A stretch of 64,000 bases of DNA from positions 1 through 64,000 of the forward strand of contig JADFNV010000013.1 of assembly GCA_022563195.1 (NCBI GenBank). The letters are read 5' to 3'. The stretch is from Pseudomonadota bacterium (GTDB lineage: Bacteria > Pseudomonadota > Gammaproteobacteria > Steroidobacterales > Woeseiaceae). The notes under the pieces are model-generated. The model was not told where the DNA came from. It worked only from the letters and a program-made list of their open reading frames with translations, and searched no databases. This document shows, one piece after another, positions 24,350 through 33,014 of the stretch. Numbering within the stretch: position 1 is the stretch's first letter; each line of letters begins with the position of its first letter. Made by a program: the position numbers and the translations under genes.

Positions 24350-25381
24350 TCAAAGCCGCTTTTTCTGCACTTCGAAAGCGCCTGTAAGCAAATCTCGCAT
24401 CGCTCCGTAGCATGACTCACAGAAACGATTGAAGTCCGATAACCGGGACTCATCGGGCCAGACACCGGTCGTTTCATGCAGCTGACCGATCGCAATCTGG
24501 TAATCGGCCAACAGCTGTATGTAGGCGCGCCGTTGATCATCGGGAATCGTCAGTGGCGGCAGTCCGGCCCTCAGCAGGGGAATGTTGGCCAGCAAGCGGG
24601 CGATTCGGCCGTTGCCATCCCAAAACGGATGTATATGGACAATTCCCAACTGAATTTTCGCGTAGGTCTCATGTGCTGTGAGCTCGGAGATATCATTCAC
24701 ATTGACAGCGTTTGTGAAGTCCATGATCTCGGTCATCAGCACAGGAACCGATATCGGCGTCGCATATTCGATGAACACCTGGCGGCCATCCGCTGTGACC
24801 ATGTGCGTACCATTCGGCTCTACTTTCCACGCACCGTTTGGTTTATAGATGTCGGTCACTTGTTCCGTCTGTACCGCCTGGTGCAGTTCGAATACGATGC
24901 TTTCGGTTAGAGGCTCAAGCAGGCATCGATAAAGCAATTCGATGGCGCGGGCATGCCCGATGACTTCCTGGTGGTCTTTGATCGGCTTGCCCGGGATCGT
25001 AAGCCCTTCGTGCAAGACGAAATGGGTATCTCCGAGCGTAAGCGTGTTGCCCTCGAGGGCCGTGGAGGTGTGCGTCCACAAGTCGCGGATCTGGGCCAGC
25101 AATTCCCGCTTCAAGTCGCCGTCGAGGCCGCGCAAAAAACCCAACGGGGAAGGCGCAGCAACGCTGTCGTCGCTCGCCGTCGCGACGGCGTGATATCGCG
25201 TCGCACGACCCACGCCCGAGCGTGTGATCAGGCCCTGGTCTACCCACTCGCGCAACCAGCGGCGCAGTGTTCTGCGCGGCAATTCCGGTCCTGCCGACCG
25301 CACTATTTCGGCAACAGAAAGCGGCACCGGGCTCTGCTTGAGCGCGGCAAGAACCGCTTCGCGTTGGGCTTTTCTGGCCAT
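24350..25381 (-). CDS. Fic-domain protein with N-terminal winged helix
   Basis: The protein has 343 residues. Residues 5-65 form a winged-helix region (VAEIVRSAGPELPRRTLRRW, then GLITRSGVGRATRYHAV). The Fic core at about 110-300 contains HPFWDGNGR at 251-259, the intact catalytic motif that transfers AMP from ATP to a hydroxyl side chain. STALEGN at 106-112 fits the inhibitory (S/T)xxxE(G/N) helix, located N-terminal to the core, so it is a class II, self-inhibited Fic enzyme. The target is unknown. The winged helix hints at DNA binding and autoregulation. Its start region lies in a cluster of GGCCATT motifs (25376-25458). No antitoxin gene is adjacent. Confidence 0.92.
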   Translation of the reverse strand: MARKAQREAVLAALKQSPVPLSVAEIVRSAGPELPRRTLRRWLREWVDQGLITRSGVGRATRYHAVATASDDSVAAPSPLGFLRGLDGDLKRELLAQIRDLWTHTSTALEGNTLTLGDTHFVLHEGLTIPGKPIKDHQEVIGHARAIELLYRCLLEPLTESIVFELHQAVQTEQVTDIYKPNGAWKVEPNGTHMVTADGRQVFIEYATPISVPVLMTEIMDFTNAVNVNDISELTAHETYAKIQLGIVHIHPFWDGNGRIARLLANIPLLRAGLPPLTIPDDQRRAYIQLLADYQIAIGQLHETTGVWPDESRLSDFNRFCESCYGAMRDLLTGAFEVQKKRL

Positions 25382-25458
25382 TAAATCAGGAAATTAAGGA
25401 ATTACCGGCCATTATAACGAAAAATGGCCGGATAATAACGATTATCCGGCCATTTATT
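25376..25458. promoter_or_regulatory. Cluster of GGCCATT motifs upstream of and at the fic start
   Basis: GGCCATTAAAT (25376-25386, spanning the fic ATG on the other strand), GGCCATTATAA (25407-25417) and GGCCATTTATT (25448-25458) occur in one direction, and AAATGGCC (25422-25429) in the other. The spacing is 31 and 41 bases. The set may be an operator for the winged-helix domain of Fic. The perfect inverted repeat in the middle also looks like a terminator, so the motif count may partly reflect that structure. Confidence 0.4.
25422..25455 (-). terminator. Perfect inverted repeat with T-run on the minus strand
   Basis: AAATGGCCGGATAAT (25422-25436) and ATTATCCGGCCATTT (25441-25455) form a 15-bp stem with a 4-base loop. 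On the minus strand TTTTTCGTT follows, the form of a rho-independent terminator for transcripts coming from the TonB-receptor remnant. It lies 41 bases ahead of the fic start codon and could serve instead, or also, as an operator. Confidence 0.55.
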
Positions 25459-25554
25459 GACTTAAAAAATACTATCCCCGCACACAGACAGAACCGACAC
25501 CTTACCGGTCGGTATTGCCACTAAATCCTGCATCGATCGCGGCGTTATCCCGAA

Positions 25555-25854
25555 CTAGAACTCTGCAACCAGCCTCGCGTACCAGAAGCCACCGTTGACG
25601 CCGAATGGCGAGGTCAGGGCTTTGTCGACACCCAGAATTTCTGCGACAAAGTGGCCATCATCGTCGGGCTCGACATCAAAGAGGTTATCGACACCTACGG
25701 ACAAGCTAATGTTGTCATTGAAATCGTATCGAGCCTCAATATCGACAAGTATTTCGGAGCCGTAATTGATCGCTTCCGAAGCATCGGATGGCGACAATTG
25801 ACCGCCCGAATCTCCCCGACCACCGTAAAAGTTGAAGCGTAGGAAGCCCGGCAA
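25555..25854 (-). pseudogene. C-terminal remnant of a second TonB-dependent receptor
   Basis: The 99-residue frame consists of the last beta-strands of a TonB-dependent outer-membrane receptor: INYGSEILVDIEARYDFNDN, SLSVGVDNLFDVEPDDDG, and the closing SPFGVNGGFWYARLVAEF ending in Phe. Whole receptors have 700-1000 residues. The tail belongs to a different subfamily from the complete receptor upstream, which already has its own C-terminus. The remnant starts inside a hairpin placed just after that receptor's stop, so an internal deletion seems to have joined the two. It has no signal peptide and cannot be functional alone. Confidence 0.8.
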
Positions 25855-25868
25855 TCGCCGGGCTTCCT
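25841..25868. terminator. Perfect 12-bp inverted repeat after the TonB receptor
   Basis: AGGAAGCCCGGC (25841-25852) and GCCGGGCTTCCT (25857-25868) with a 4-base loop lie 21 bases past the stop of the complete receptor. There is no T-run on the minus strand, so termination efficiency is uncertain, but the GC-rich stem fits a 3' end. Confidence 0.5.
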
Positions 25869-25889
25869 ATCGTGCATTTTGATCAGCCC

Positions 25890-28277
25890 CTAGTCGCCAA
25901 ACCTCTTACGATAGGTCAGCCCTATCGTGCGAGGCTGGTTCGTCCGGTAGGATAGACGCGCCCGGCCACCGCGCTCACGGTCGAATGACAGGAGGGCGTT
26001 CTCATCACTGGCATTGTGCACGTAGAGTACAGCTTCCCAATCATCCTTGATGATGCCGGCACTTAGATTCACAAGCGTGTATGCATCAAGCACCAGGTCG
26101 ATACTGGTAACCTCGAGCCCCGTCATTCCCGCATATGCCAAATCGTGGAGAAAATCTCCGGCACCCGACAGCTGGTCGGTCGGCTGGGTGATGCGATCGC
26201 CGACGTGGTGTACTGTCGCGGAAAAATAACCATCTGACCCGCCAGCCCAGGATACGGGGAAGTAGAAGGTGCCAGTGGCAGCAATCTGAAATTCCGGAAC
26301 GGAAGCGAGCCGGTTGCCCTTCTCGACGCCACCGAGTGGGTTGCCAAGGGAGTCAACCGCCGTCGAGTCAAATTCCGAGGAGAGTGCGCTGCCCGCTATC
26401 GAGAACTCGAATGAATCGGACGTCTTTGCGGTGAGTTCGACTTCAATGCCACTTGAGTGTGCCTTGTCGACATTGAATGAAATGCGCGAAGAGCAGCTGC
26501 CTGCATCGAGCGTCACCTGCAGATCCTCCATGTCGGCGTAAAACACAGCGGCGTTTAACGAGACGCCGTTGTCGAATCTCGCCTTAATACCGGCTTCATA
26601 GTTCCACAACGTCTCATCGCTATACTCGGTGATGCCACCGAAAATGACGAGGTCCTCAGGCGTGCAAAGCGGTACGTTGAGCGGATCATTGACGCCACCC
26701 AGCCGGAAACCCTGCGATACCTGCGCATTCAACGTCACGTTGTCGTTCATCTCATAGCTAACGAGCACACGAGGTGTGAATCCATCCGACGACGTCTTGT
26801 CAATCTGATCGACGGGATCGGCGAATATGCCGCCGAAGACGATTCTGCGCACCTCATTGAAGTCGTAGAAGCGGCCGCCGACGGTCAGGTGAAAGACATC
26901 GCTGATGTCGTAAGTGATCTCGCCAAAAAAGGCCGATTGCTCAATATCGTACGGCAGAGCCGACGCAAACGGCGAATCAGGCGGTGCGACGCCGTTCGCA
27001 ACAGCGGCTGAGGTGCCATCGCCGAGAAGTGAATCGACTATGGCATCGTAACCGGGTGTCGGTAAAGTCTGCCCGTAATCGCGATCGACCTGGGACGTAA
27101 ACGCACCGACAAGCCACTGCAGCGGTCCGTCAGAATTCGAACTAAACCTGAGTTCGAATGTTGTTTGCTGGAAATCGGTCGCATCCAGCAGGTTTGATGG
27201 CAGATTGACCGAGGCCTCGGGGAAACCAAGTCCAGCGAATGGGTTCACGCTCACACTTCCGGTCAAGGCACTCGCGTCGCGACTGACCAGGATATTGCGG
27301 TCCATAAAACTGCCGATGAAAGTAACGTCGAAGTTACTAAACGAAGCTTCAACCAGAAGATCGGCGAGCATCGTCTCGTCTGAAAATCCTTCACGAAGCA
27401 ACAAGTGCTGCTCACGCTCACCGAGTTGCACCGGCGGACGTGTCGTCGTGTCAGGGTTCGCAAACAAGTTCCACACTTCCTGGCGGTTGAAGCCGTCGGT
27501 ATCGATGTCCTGATAGATGATGCGCGGCGTAATTGTCAATGTGTCGTTTGGCATGAATGTGACTGCCGCGCGAATACCCGTGCGATTACCGCTGTTGACG
27601 TCGCTGATGGTGCCACCGCCTTCCATGGAGGCATCGATATATCCGCCGTATTCGGTTGTATAAGCTGTGACTCGCAGAACCGCAGTGTCGGACAGTACTG
27701 TATTGATCATACCCTTGACATGCCAACCGACATCGCCGTCCGTAATCGAATGGGCGTTAAGCTCCACCGATCCCTCAAATCCATCTAAACTCGGCGCATT
27801 GGTAATGTAGCGTATCGTGCCGCCGATCGAACCCGAACCGAACAAAGTTCCTTGCGGCCCACGCAGCGTTTCGACGCGGTTCAGGTCGTACAAGTCGAAG
27901 TCTGGTGTAAAAAGCGACATTGAAATGATCGATTCATCTAGATAGACACCGACCTGTTCTTTGACACCCGGTTGGTCACGAACGATCTGACCAGCTGAGA
28001 CGCCCCGAATCGCGACCTGGCTCTGACCCGGGCCGAGGTTCTGAATCGTCAGGCCGGCTACGTTTCTTGCAAGGTCCTCAAGCGTGCCTGCGCCGGATCG
28101 CTGAATGTCACTCTGCGTCTGGGCGTTAATGGAAAACGGCACGTCCTGGATCGTTGACTCGCGTTTCGTCGCCGTTACGGTGATTTCTTCAATGACGACC
28201 TGCGCCGCCGATTGCGTTGATAGGCCAAGACACAGGACGCAAGAAATAGGAATTAAGATTTTATGGACGATTTTCAT
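25890..28277 (-). CDS. TonB-dependent outer-membrane receptor
   Basis: The 795-residue protein has a signal peptide (MKIVHKILIPISCVLCLGLS) and a TonB-box-like start of the mature chain (IEEITVTATKRE). The plug domain at about 45-150 contains GAGTLEDLARNVAGLTIQNL, IRGVSAGQ and VETLRGPQGTLFGSGSIGGT. The beta-barrel ends in GLTYRKRFGD. It resembles the group annotated as siderophore, vitamin or organic-compound receptors in marine Gammaproteobacteria; the ligand is unknown. TonB and the ExbB/ExbD proteins at 31937-32979 would energise uptake if they serve this function. A GGGGGA ribosome site precedes the ATG. Confidence 0.92.
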   Translation of the reverse strand: MKIVHKILIPISCVLCLGLSTQSAAQVVIEEITVTATKRESTIQDVPFSINAQTQSDIQRSGAGTLEDLARNVAGLTIQNLGPGQSQVAIRGVSAGQIVRDQPGVKEQVGVYLDESIISMSLFTPDFDLYDLNRVETLRGPQGTLFGSGSIGGTIRYITNAPSLDGFEGSVELNAHSITDGDVGWHVKGMINTVLSDTAVLRVTAYTTEYGGYIDASMEGGGTISDVNSGNRTGIRAAVTFMPNDTLTITPRIIYQDIDTDGFNRQEVWNLFANPDTTTRPPVQLGEREQHLLLREGFSDETMLADLLVEASFSNFDVTFIGSFMDRNILVSRDASALTGSVSVNPFAGLGFPEASVNLPSNLLDATDFQQTTFELRFSSNSDGPLQWLVGAFTSQVDRDYGQTLPTPGYDAIVDSLLGDGTSAAVANGVAPPDSPFASALPYDIEQSAFFGEITYDISDVFHLTVGGRFYDFNEVRRIVFGGIFADPVDQIDKTSSDGFTPRVLVSYEMNDNVTLNAQVSQGFRLGGVNDPLNVPLCTPEDLVIFGGITEYSDETLWNYEAGIKARFDNGVSLNAAVFYADMEDLQVTLDAGSCSSRISFNVDKAHSSGIEVELTAKTSDSFEFSIAGSALSSEFDSTAVDSLGNPLGGVEKGNRLASVPEFQIAATGTFYFPVSWAGGSDGYFSATVHHVGDRITQPTDQLSGAGDFLHDLAYAGMTGLEVTSIDLVLDAYTLVNLSAGIIKDDWEAVLYVHNASDENALLSFDRERGGRARLSYRTNQPRTIGLTYRKRFGD

Positions 28278-28373
28278 TGTATATCCCCCGACAGAATTGA
28301 TAATTGACTTGCTATATAGGTGCTAATTTGTTGATTTAGTTACACCTGATTCTTTTATATGGTCTCGATTGTA

Positions 28374-29126
28374 TCAACTACGCTCCAATAATTCTCGTTC
28401 TGTGGCGACCAGGTCGTCTTCAGTATCGACGCCAGCGCCCGGGCGCTCAGCGGCCTGGGCGACGCGTATGGTCATGCCCAGCGACAACGCCCGAAGTTGT
28501 TCGAGCTGCTCGCTGGTCTCCAGCGGTGAAGGCTCGGCCTTGACCAGCCGGCGCAACACCCCGCATCGATACGCGTAGATGCCGTGGTGATGTAGTGCGG
28601 CTTTGATCGCCGCGTTTTTGAGCTCGTCGGTGCGGGCGAACGGAATCGCCGCACGACTGAAATAAATCGCATCACCGTTGTCATCAACAATGACCTTGAC
28701 GACATTGGGATTATCGAAGTCTTCTGCCGAGGCGATGGGCGATGCCAGCGTCGCGATGTCAGCCCTGTGATCGTCGAGCAATGACGCACATTGATTGATC
28801 GATCGGGCAGGCATTGCCGGCTCGTCGCCTTGCAGGTTGACGACGATTTGCTCGTCGTCCCAGTCCAACAGGTCGCTGACTTCCGCGATGCGCTCGCTGC
28901 CCGAACGATGATGGTCGCCCGTCATACACACGGTGGCGCCGAATCCATCGGCGACCTCGGCGACACGGCCATCATCAGTTGCAATCACGACGCTGCTGGC
29001 AGCGCTTTCCATCCCACGACGATACACATGCTCGATCATCGGCTTGCCTGCAATCTCTCGTAACGGTTTGCCAGGAAGGCGTACGGACGCGTATCGCGCC
29101 GGTATGACGACGACAAAATCCGTCAT
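28374..29126 (-). CDS. kdsB: 3-deoxy-manno-octulosonate cytidylyltransferase (CMP-KDO synthetase)
   Basis: About 250 residues starting MTDFVVVIPARYASVRLPGK. The nucleotide-binding PARYASxRLPGKPL motif and the IVVNLQGDEPAMPA segment with its Mg-binding aspartate are diagnostic. KdsB activates KDO with CTP in the cytoplasm so that it can be added to lipid A. The ATG overlaps the lpxK stop as ATGA, so translation is coupled, and both act in inner-core LPS assembly. Upstream frames extend 32 residues further but have no family support. It is the last gene of the exbB-exbD-msbA-lpxK-kdsB operon. Confidence 0.95.
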   Translation of the reverse strand: MTDFVVVIPARYASVRLPGKPLREIAGKPMIEHVYRRGMESAASSVVIATDDGRVAEVADGFGATVCMTGDHHRSGSERIAEVSDLLDWDDEQIVVNLQGDEPAMPARSINQCASLLDDHRADIATLASPIASAEDFDNPNVVKVIVDDNGDAIYFSRAAIPFARTDELKNAAIKAALHHHGIYAYRCGVLRRLVKAEPSPLETSEQLEQLRALSLGMTIRVAQAAERPGAGVDTEDDLVATERELLERS

Positions 29127-30157
29127 TGCCCGTCCTTTGCATCGCGCAGGCGCGATTCGATCTGTGCCAGCCAGGGATGGGCCAGCAGCGGATCGATTTT
29201 CAATTCCACGGGAACCTTCCACAGCTTGTCCGATCTCGCAGGTCCAAGTTTCACTGCGTCTTTCTCTGTCATCAAAATTTCGAACTCGTCACCGAATTCG
29301 AGGTCCTGCCTGGAGATCTTTGCATGATCCGGAAGCGCATGCTCAATAACCTGAATTTCGTGTGCTCGCAGCAAATCAAAGAACCGAGCCGGATTGCCGA
29401 TTGCGGCGACAGCATGCACCGTCGTGCCGGCAAACCGGTCGATGGGTCGAATCAATGATCCGTTCAGCCGACTGACCTCGCTCGCGACGAGTTCGAATTC
29501 AATCGCGTTTTGCTCGACTACCGATAAAGAATCGCCTGACTCGCGCAAGTGGCCATTGATCAGCACCTGGTCGACTTCACCCAGTCGAGACAGCGTTTCT
29601 CGCAGGGGACCCGCTGGCAGCAACAATCGATTGCCAAGACCGCGCGACCCGTCAATCACGCAAATTTCATAAATTCGCGCAAGCCTGTAGTGTTGCAGGC
29701 CGTCGTCGGCAATGATCAGATCTGCGCCATCCTCGACGAGCATTTCGGCCGCCCTGACTCGATTCGCATCGACGACGACCGGGCATCCTGTCCGCATCGC
29801 AAGTAGCACGGGCTCATCGCCAACAACGGTGGGATCGCTGGCCGCGTCTACGCGCATCGAAGACGGTGATTTGCTGCCGCCATAGCCGCGGCTGACGATG
29901 CCGGGTGCAAAGCCGCGTTTTTGAAGTTCATGTGCCAGCCAGATGGTCACGGGCGTTTTGCCCGTACCGCCGGTTGTGATATTGCCTACGACGATTACTG
30001 GCGCGATCGTCTGGTGACTGCCAAGAATCCCCAGCTCGTACAGGCAACGGCGCGCCGCGATCAACAGCCAGTACATGCCACTCAAAGGCAGCAATATTCG
30101 ATACGCGGGCGCACCTTCGTACCAGACACGATGAATCCATGCGTATACGGTGCGCAC
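29123..30157 (-). CDS. lpxK: Tetraacyldisaccharide 4'-kinase
   Basis: The 344-residue protein phosphorylates the 4' position of the lipid A disaccharide at the inner membrane. An N-terminal membrane-associated helix (AYRILLPLSGMYWLLIAAR) precedes the P-loop VGNITTGGTGKTPV and SRGYGG, a combination specific to LpxK. The catalytic DDGLQHYRL follows (around residue 145). It starts 2 bases after msbA ends and overlaps kdsB, so it belongs to the same operon. Confidence 0.95.
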   Translation of the reverse strand: MRTVYAWIHRVWYEGAPAYRILLPLSGMYWLLIAARRCLYELGILGSHQTIAPVIVVGNITTGGTGKTPVTIWLAHELQKRGFAPGIVSRGYGGSKSPSSMRVDAASDPTVVGDEPVLLAMRTGCPVVVDANRVRAAEMLVEDGADLIIADDGLQHYRLARIYEICVIDGSRGLGNRLLLPAGPLRETLSRLGEVDQVLINGHLRESGDSLSVVEQNAIEFELVASEVSRLNGSLIRPIDRFAGTTVHAVAAIGNPARFFDLLRAHEIQVIEHALPDHAKISRQDLEFGDEFEILMTEKDAVKLGPARSDKLWKVPVELKIDPLLAHPWLAQIESRLRDAKDGQ

Positions 30158-30159
30158 GC

Positions 30160-31911
30160 CTACTTCTCGCTGAATTGCATTTGATGCAATGCCGCGTACT
30201 GCCCGTCGTGCGCAATGAGTTCATCGTGCGTGCCCGACTCGACGATGCGCCCGGCGTCGAGAACGATGATGCGGTCGGCCTTTTCGACCGTCGACAATCG
30301 GTGCGCGATGACCAGTGTCGTGCGATCCTTCATGAGCTCATTGAGCGCCTCCTGAATGCGCCGCTCGGAACGCGTGTCAAGAGACGATGTCGCTTCATCG
30401 AGTATCAGCACGGGAGAATTTTTGAGCAGCGCCCGGCCGATCGCGATGCGTTGCCGCTGCCCGCCCGACAACAATACGCCGCGATCACCTACGACGGTCT
30501 CCATCCCATCAGGAAGCTCGCTCGTGAAATCGAGTACATTCGCCGCTTCAGCCGCCCTCAGCACGTCCTCGTGCGAGTGCTGGCTCAGCTCGCCATAACT
30601 GAGATTGTTGGCGATCGTATCGTTAAACAGGATGATGTCCTGGCTGACGAGACTGATGTTGTCGCGCAGGCTCTTGAGCGTGTAGTCACGTATCGGAGTA
30701 CCGTCCAGCAGGATCTCACCCGCGTCAACATCATAAAATCGCGGCAACAGGCTGACCAGTGTCGACTTGCCACTGCCGGACTGGCCGACGATGGCCAGGG
30801 TCTGGCCTGACTCGATCTGTACCGATATGTTGTCAAGCACGGGCCCGCTCTTGTCGCCATATGCAAAGCTTACGCCACGAAATTCGACCGTGCCTGTCGA
30901 TGCGTCTTTCGAAATCGTCCCCGTATCCACTTCCTGCGGCTCGTCGATGACGGCAAACAGGCTGTCCGCAGCGGCCACGCCGCGCTGTAATGTCGCATTG
31001 ACGTTGGTGATGCGCCTTACAGGCTGCAGCATCAGCATCATCGCACTGAAGAACGAAATAAACTGACCCGGTGACAGGTTGCCCGCGACGGATTCGACGC
31101 TGGCCATATAGATGACACCGGCGACGCCGAAACCAAAAATCACCTGGGTAACCGCGACGCCGAGCGACCGTACTCGAATCAATTTCAGATTTTGTGCCTT
31201 GTTGCGATCGTCGACTTCGTCGAGTCGATTTTTTTCATAGTCGTAGCCGCCAAAAATTTTCACGACCCGGTTGCCGGTGATAATTTCTTCAGTGACCTGG
31301 GTTACTTCTCCAACGGAATCCTGAATGCGACTGCTGTAGCGACGAAAAGCGGCACTGAGAAACTTGATGAGTGCCGCGATAATGGGAAAAACGATCGCGA
31401 CGAACAAGGTCAGTTTCGGACTCTGCAATAACATGACGACAATTGCGGCAACCAGAGTGAGCACGTCTCGAATCGCGATAGTGACGACACTGGTCACCGA
31501 TTCGGCGACCATTTCAACGTTGTATGTCATCCGCGACAACAGTGGCCCCTTACTGCGTTCATCGAAATATCGAGTCGGCAATGTCAGGAACTTGCGAAAT
31601 ACGTCGCGGCGCAACGAGCTGATGACATTACGGCCGATCCAGCCAAGGGACGCCTCGGTCGCATAACCGGCTATGCCACGCGCAATGAATATGGCAACGA
31701 AGGCAACAGGAATCCAGCGTGCTGTCTCGAGGTTTTGTGCGACGAGCGCCTCGTCCATCAATGGCCCGAGGAGGTATACGAGACTGGCTTCGATGATAGC
31801 GGTCGCCACCATGCCAACGGTCGCAATCATCGCCAGCAGTTTGTGCGGCAGGACGTAACGCCACAATCGTCGATAGATTTCGGCGGCCTTGGGGTCGATG
31901 CGCTTGCTCAC
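30160..31911 (-). CDS. msbA: Lipid A export ABC transporter, MsbA type
   Basis: About 583 residues starting at GTG (31911), matching MsbA's normal 582; frames further upstream lie in the exbD region. Six membrane helices at about 20-310 are followed by a nucleotide-binding domain with Walker A GQSGSGKSTL, signature LLSGGQRQRIAIGRA, Walker B LILDEATSSLD and the H-loop in VIAHRLSTVEKA. The half-transporter works as a dimer and flips lipid A-core across the inner membrane. Position between exbB/exbD and lpxK is typical of many Gammaproteobacteria. Confidence 0.95.
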   Translation of the reverse strand: MSKRIDPKAAEIYRRLWRYVLPHKLLAMIATVGMVATAIIEASLVYLLGPLMDEALVAQNLETARWIPVAFVAIFIARGIAGYATEASLGWIGRNVISSLRRDVFRKFLTLPTRYFDERSKGPLLSRMTYNVEMVAESVTSVVTIAIRDVLTLVAAIVVMLLQSPKLTLFVAIVFPIIAALIKFLSAAFRRYSSRIQDSVGEVTQVTEEIITGNRVVKIFGGYDYEKNRLDEVDDRNKAQNLKLIRVRSLGVAVTQVIFGFGVAGVIYMASVESVAGNLSPGQFISFFSAMMLMLQPVRRITNVNATLQRGVAAADSLFAVIDEPQEVDTGTISKDASTGTVEFRGVSFAYGDKSGPVLDNISVQIESGQTLAIVGQSGSGKSTLVSLLPRFYDVDAGEILLDGTPIRDYTLKSLRDNISLVSQDIILFNDTIANNLSYGELSQHSHEDVLRAAEAANVLDFTSELPDGMETVVGDRGVLLSGGQRQRIAIGRALLKNSPVLILDEATSSLDTRSERRIQEALNELMKDRTTLVIAHRLSTVEKADRIIVLDAGRIVESGTHDELIAHDGQYAALHQMQFSEK

Positions 31912-31936
31912 GATGACGTCATGACCCCGGTTGGCT

Positions 31937-32362
31937 TCACTCGGCCCCCGGCTCGTTAACCGTGGCGATACTGATTTGCACGAATCCAATCCGGCCCGCG
32001 ACATCCATGGCCGTAACGACATGCTGGTGTTTGGCATTAGCATCCGCGCTGATCGTCAGCGGCAGGGAATAATTGCCATTGGACACCTTCTGAAGTGCAT
32101 TGCGGATGGTTTCAGGGCGATTGTTGATGAGTTCGCGACCGTTGATAAAATAGGTGCCTGTAGCGGTAATCATGATGTCGATTTGGCCGGGAACTTCCTC
32201 GACGATTGCCGCACTGTCGGCCTGCGGCAGACTGATGTTGATCTGTGACTGCTTGACGAAACTCGTCGATACCATGAAGAAGATCAGCAGCAAGAAGACG
32301 ACATCGATCAACGAGGTCATATTGACCTCTGGCTGCGTCCGTGGTCGCAGGTTCAATCTCAT
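31937..32362 (-). CDS. exbD: ExbD/TolR-family biopolymer transport protein
   Basis: This 141-residue protein has one N-terminal membrane helix (MTSLIDVVFLLLIFFMVSTS) with the proton-pathway aspartate in SLIDVVFLLL, and a periplasmic domain ending VNEPGAE. With ExbB it converts the proton gradient into movement of TonB or a similar protein. Its ATG overlaps the exbB stop by one base (TGATG), and msbA follows after about 25 bases. A position beside lipid A genes rather than tonB is common in this lineage, so its precise partner is uncertain. Confidence 0.92.
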   Translation of the reverse strand: MRLNLRPRTQPEVNMTSLIDVVFLLLIFFMVSTSFVKQSQINISLPQADSAAIVEEVPGQIDIMITATGTYFINGRELINNRPETIRNALQKVSNGNYSLPLTISADANAKHQHVVTAMDVAGRIGFVQISIATVNEPGAE

Positions 32363-32979
32363 CAGTTAGACTTTTCCTGACGCCGGTGCAGCGCCTCGAC
32401 GAGTTTGATCGCTTCTTTTTCCATATCGACAACCAGTGTATCGACGCGAGTGCGGTAATAGCGATATCCAACCAGCGCCGGTATCGCGACGGACAAACCG
32501 GCTGCCGTGGTGATCAAGGCCTTCGAGATGCCACCAGCCAATGCCGCCGGGTTGCCAACACCCTGTGCCGTGATCTCTGTAAAAACCTGGACCATGCCGA
32601 GAACGGTGCCGAGCAGGCCCAGCAGCGGCGTCACGGCCGCGATCGTACCCAGGGTTTCGAGATAGCGTTCGAGTTCGTGCACCACATGGCGCCCCGTGTC
32701 TTCAATGCTGTCTTTCATCACGGCGCGTTCGCGGTCCCGATTGATGAGGCCGGCCGCGAGGATCTGTCCTAACGCCGATCCCTGGTGCAGGCTCTGAATC
32801 TGTTTTTGATCCAACTGGTCCCTTTTGACCCATCCCCACACCTTGCTGGTCAAATCCTCGGGGATCACGCGTTTCTGCTGCAGCGTCCAGTAACGTTCGA
32901 GAATGATTCCCAGCGCAAGGATCGCGCACAGGACGATGGGCGCCATCAACAGACCGCCTGCCTTGACTATCTCAACCAT
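32362..32979 (-). CDS. exbB: ExbB/MotA/TolQ-family proton channel protein
   Basis: 205 residues with three membrane helices: VKAGGLLMAPIVLCAILALG near the start, then the pair AVTPLLGLLGTVLGMVQVFT and ISKALITTAAGLSVAIPALV. The GLLGTVxGM and TTAxGLxVAIPA motifs are the hallmark of the family and line the proton path. It forms a pentamer around ExbD in the inner membrane. It is the first gene of the operon with exbD, msbA, lpxK and kdsB, and starts 35 bases after the comEC stop on the same strand. Confidence 0.93.
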   Translation of the reverse strand: MVEIVKAGGLLMAPIVLCAILALGIILERYWTLQQKRVIPEDLTSKVWGWVKRDQLDQKQIQSLHQGSALGQILAAGLINRDRERAVMKDSIEDTGRHVVHELERYLETLGTIAAVTPLLGLLGTVLGMVQVFTEITAQGVGNPAALAGGISKALITTAAGLSVAIPALVGYRYYRTRVDTLVVDMEKEAIKLVEALHRRQEKSN

Positions 32980-33014
32980 AAAAGCCGACCCAGAGAAAAA
33001 ATGAAATATACAGT

